From Amycolatopsis sp. FBCC-B4732 (GTDB lineage: Bacteria; Actinomycetota; Actinomycetes; Mycobacteriales; Pseudonocardiaceae): DNA of 64,000 nucleotides. Positions within the stretch are counted from its first letter, which is position 1, and the number at the start of each line of letters is the position of its first letter. The translations under genes were made by a program, and so were the position numbers. Shown here piece by piece: positions 63,442 through 64,000 of the stretch. The stretch is from positions 3,496,001 to 3,560,000 of the forward strand of contig NZ_CP095376.1 in assembly GCF_023008405.1 (NCBI RefSeq), in the 5' to 3' direction. The notes beneath the pieces are model-generated. The model saw nothing but the letters and a program-made list of their open reading frames with translations, did no database searches and was not told the origin of the DNA.

Positions 63442-64000
63442 TCAGTTGGCGGGCTCGAGGTCCTTGGCGGGCATGGCGTCCAGCGGGTCCCCGGCGGGCA
63501 GGAAACGCTCGATCAGGTACTTGTAGATCGCGCCGCCGACGAGGGCGCCGATGATCGGGCCCACGATCGGGATCCACCAGTAGGGGAAGCCGTACTGGTC
63601 GGACCACGCCGTGTCGTAGCCGGTCAGCCAGGACGCCAGGCGCGGGCCGAAGTCGCGGGCGGGGTTGATCGCGTAGCCGGCGTTGGTGCCCCAGGCCATG
63701 CCGATCGCGACGACCAGGAAGCCGACGACGACCGGGGCCAGGTTCGCGCCCGGCGAGGTGTTGCGCAGGTCGGTGATGGCGAAGAGGACGATCAGGAGGA
63801 TCGCGGTGCCGATGATCTGGTCGCGGAAGGCGCCCCAGTCGCCCACCGGGAGCGTGCCGTTGCCCGGCAGGGTGGAGAAGACGCCCTGGGTCTTGATCGT
63901 GAGGCCGGGGTCCTTGGCGTTGAGCACCTCGGTGTAGTTCCAGCGCACCAGCAGGGCGGCGAGGAACGCGCCGGCGGTCTGCGCCACGGCGTACGGGGCG
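63442..64000 (-). CDS. glpF: Glycerol uptake facilitator (aquaglyceroporin), 5' end outside window
   Basis: The C-terminal 186 residues of a MIP-family channel are visible; the frame stays open to the window edge. The second pore motif reads NAGYAINPARDFGPR (NPA plus the Arg of the selectivity filter; the Asp after it is typical of glycerol channels). At least four membrane helices are present. The first NPA is beyond the window. It starts the glpF-glpK-glpD operon. Confidence 0.88.
   Translation of the reverse strand, partial: APYAVAQTAGAFLAALLVRWNYTEVLNAKDPGLTIKTQGVFSTLPGNGTLPVGDWGAFRDQIIGTAILLIVLFAITDLRNTSPGANLAPVVVGFLVVAIGMAWGTNAGYAINPARDFGPRLASWLTGYDTAWSDQYGFPYWWIPIVGPIIGALVGGAIYKYLIERFLPAGDPLDAMPAKDLEPAN

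Overview
The window is about 73% GC, with strong third-position GC bias, frequent GTG starts and tightly overlapping ATGA/GTGA gene junctions. Gene content points to a filamentous actinomycete of the Pseudonocardiales, most like Amycolatopsis: an exo-glucosaminidase-type GH2 enzyme, a GlgM/GlgC pair, an AfsR-type SARP regulator, an alditol oxidase, a DUF222-HNH (13E12-type) protein and a GT-C glycosyltransferase. The genus is inferred from gene content; no rRNA or tRNA gene is visible to confirm it.

Left part (1-31 kb): a truncated membrane-protein pair; a Tat-exported GH2 exo-beta-glucosaminidase facing an SRPBCC protein; a MerR/B12-binding regulator facing a STAS protein; an LPATG-anchored wall protein; a GT-C glycosyltransferase; glgM-glgC; an unlisted 43-residue HTH-like peptide; a quinone reductase; two tandem receptor Ser/Thr kinases; an esterase, a PucR-type regulator and a TIGR01777 epimerase; a LysR/MFS divergent pair; a secreted phosphodiesterase-jacalin fusion; a double universal stress protein; a TetR/cupin pair; and a DUF222-HNH protein behind an SOS-like box.

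Centre (31-46.3 kb): a pectin/arabinan utilisation locus. One leftward operon (43.6 to 35.2 kb) encodes a sugar-binding lipoprotein, two ABC permeases, a DUF624 protein, two Gfo/Idh/MocA oxidoreductases, a DUF6807 protein and a PL1 pectate lyase. A second operon (35.0 to 31.2 kb) encodes a PL3 pectate lyase, a pectin methylesterase, a GH43 arabinanase and an SGNH (CE2-like) esterase. A third oxidoreductase, which lacks the usual catalytic lysine, is divergent from a LacI regulator. Similar TTGACA-N18 promoters and GAAAGCGCTTTC-like operators tie the units together.

Right part (46.3-64 kb): alditol oxidase, a double-domain Lrp regulator, a secreted papain-like protease with a coupled membrane partner, DUF6801 and CHAP-like secreted proteins, a SARP/NB-ARC regulator, a secreted trypsin-like protease, a TetR/quinone reductase pair with matching operators, argG with helically phased ArgR half-sites, a decayed aminoglycoside phosphotransferase, and a glpF-glpK-glpD operon running off the end.

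Four intergenic stretches (5.5-6.6, 8.2-8.9, 29.0-29.9 and 51.7-52.6 kb) are filled with GC-rich tandem repeats. The clearest have exact periods of 84 bp (seven copies) and 62 bp (ten copies alternating as a 124-bp dimer). Three of the four lie between the 3' ends of convergent genes.
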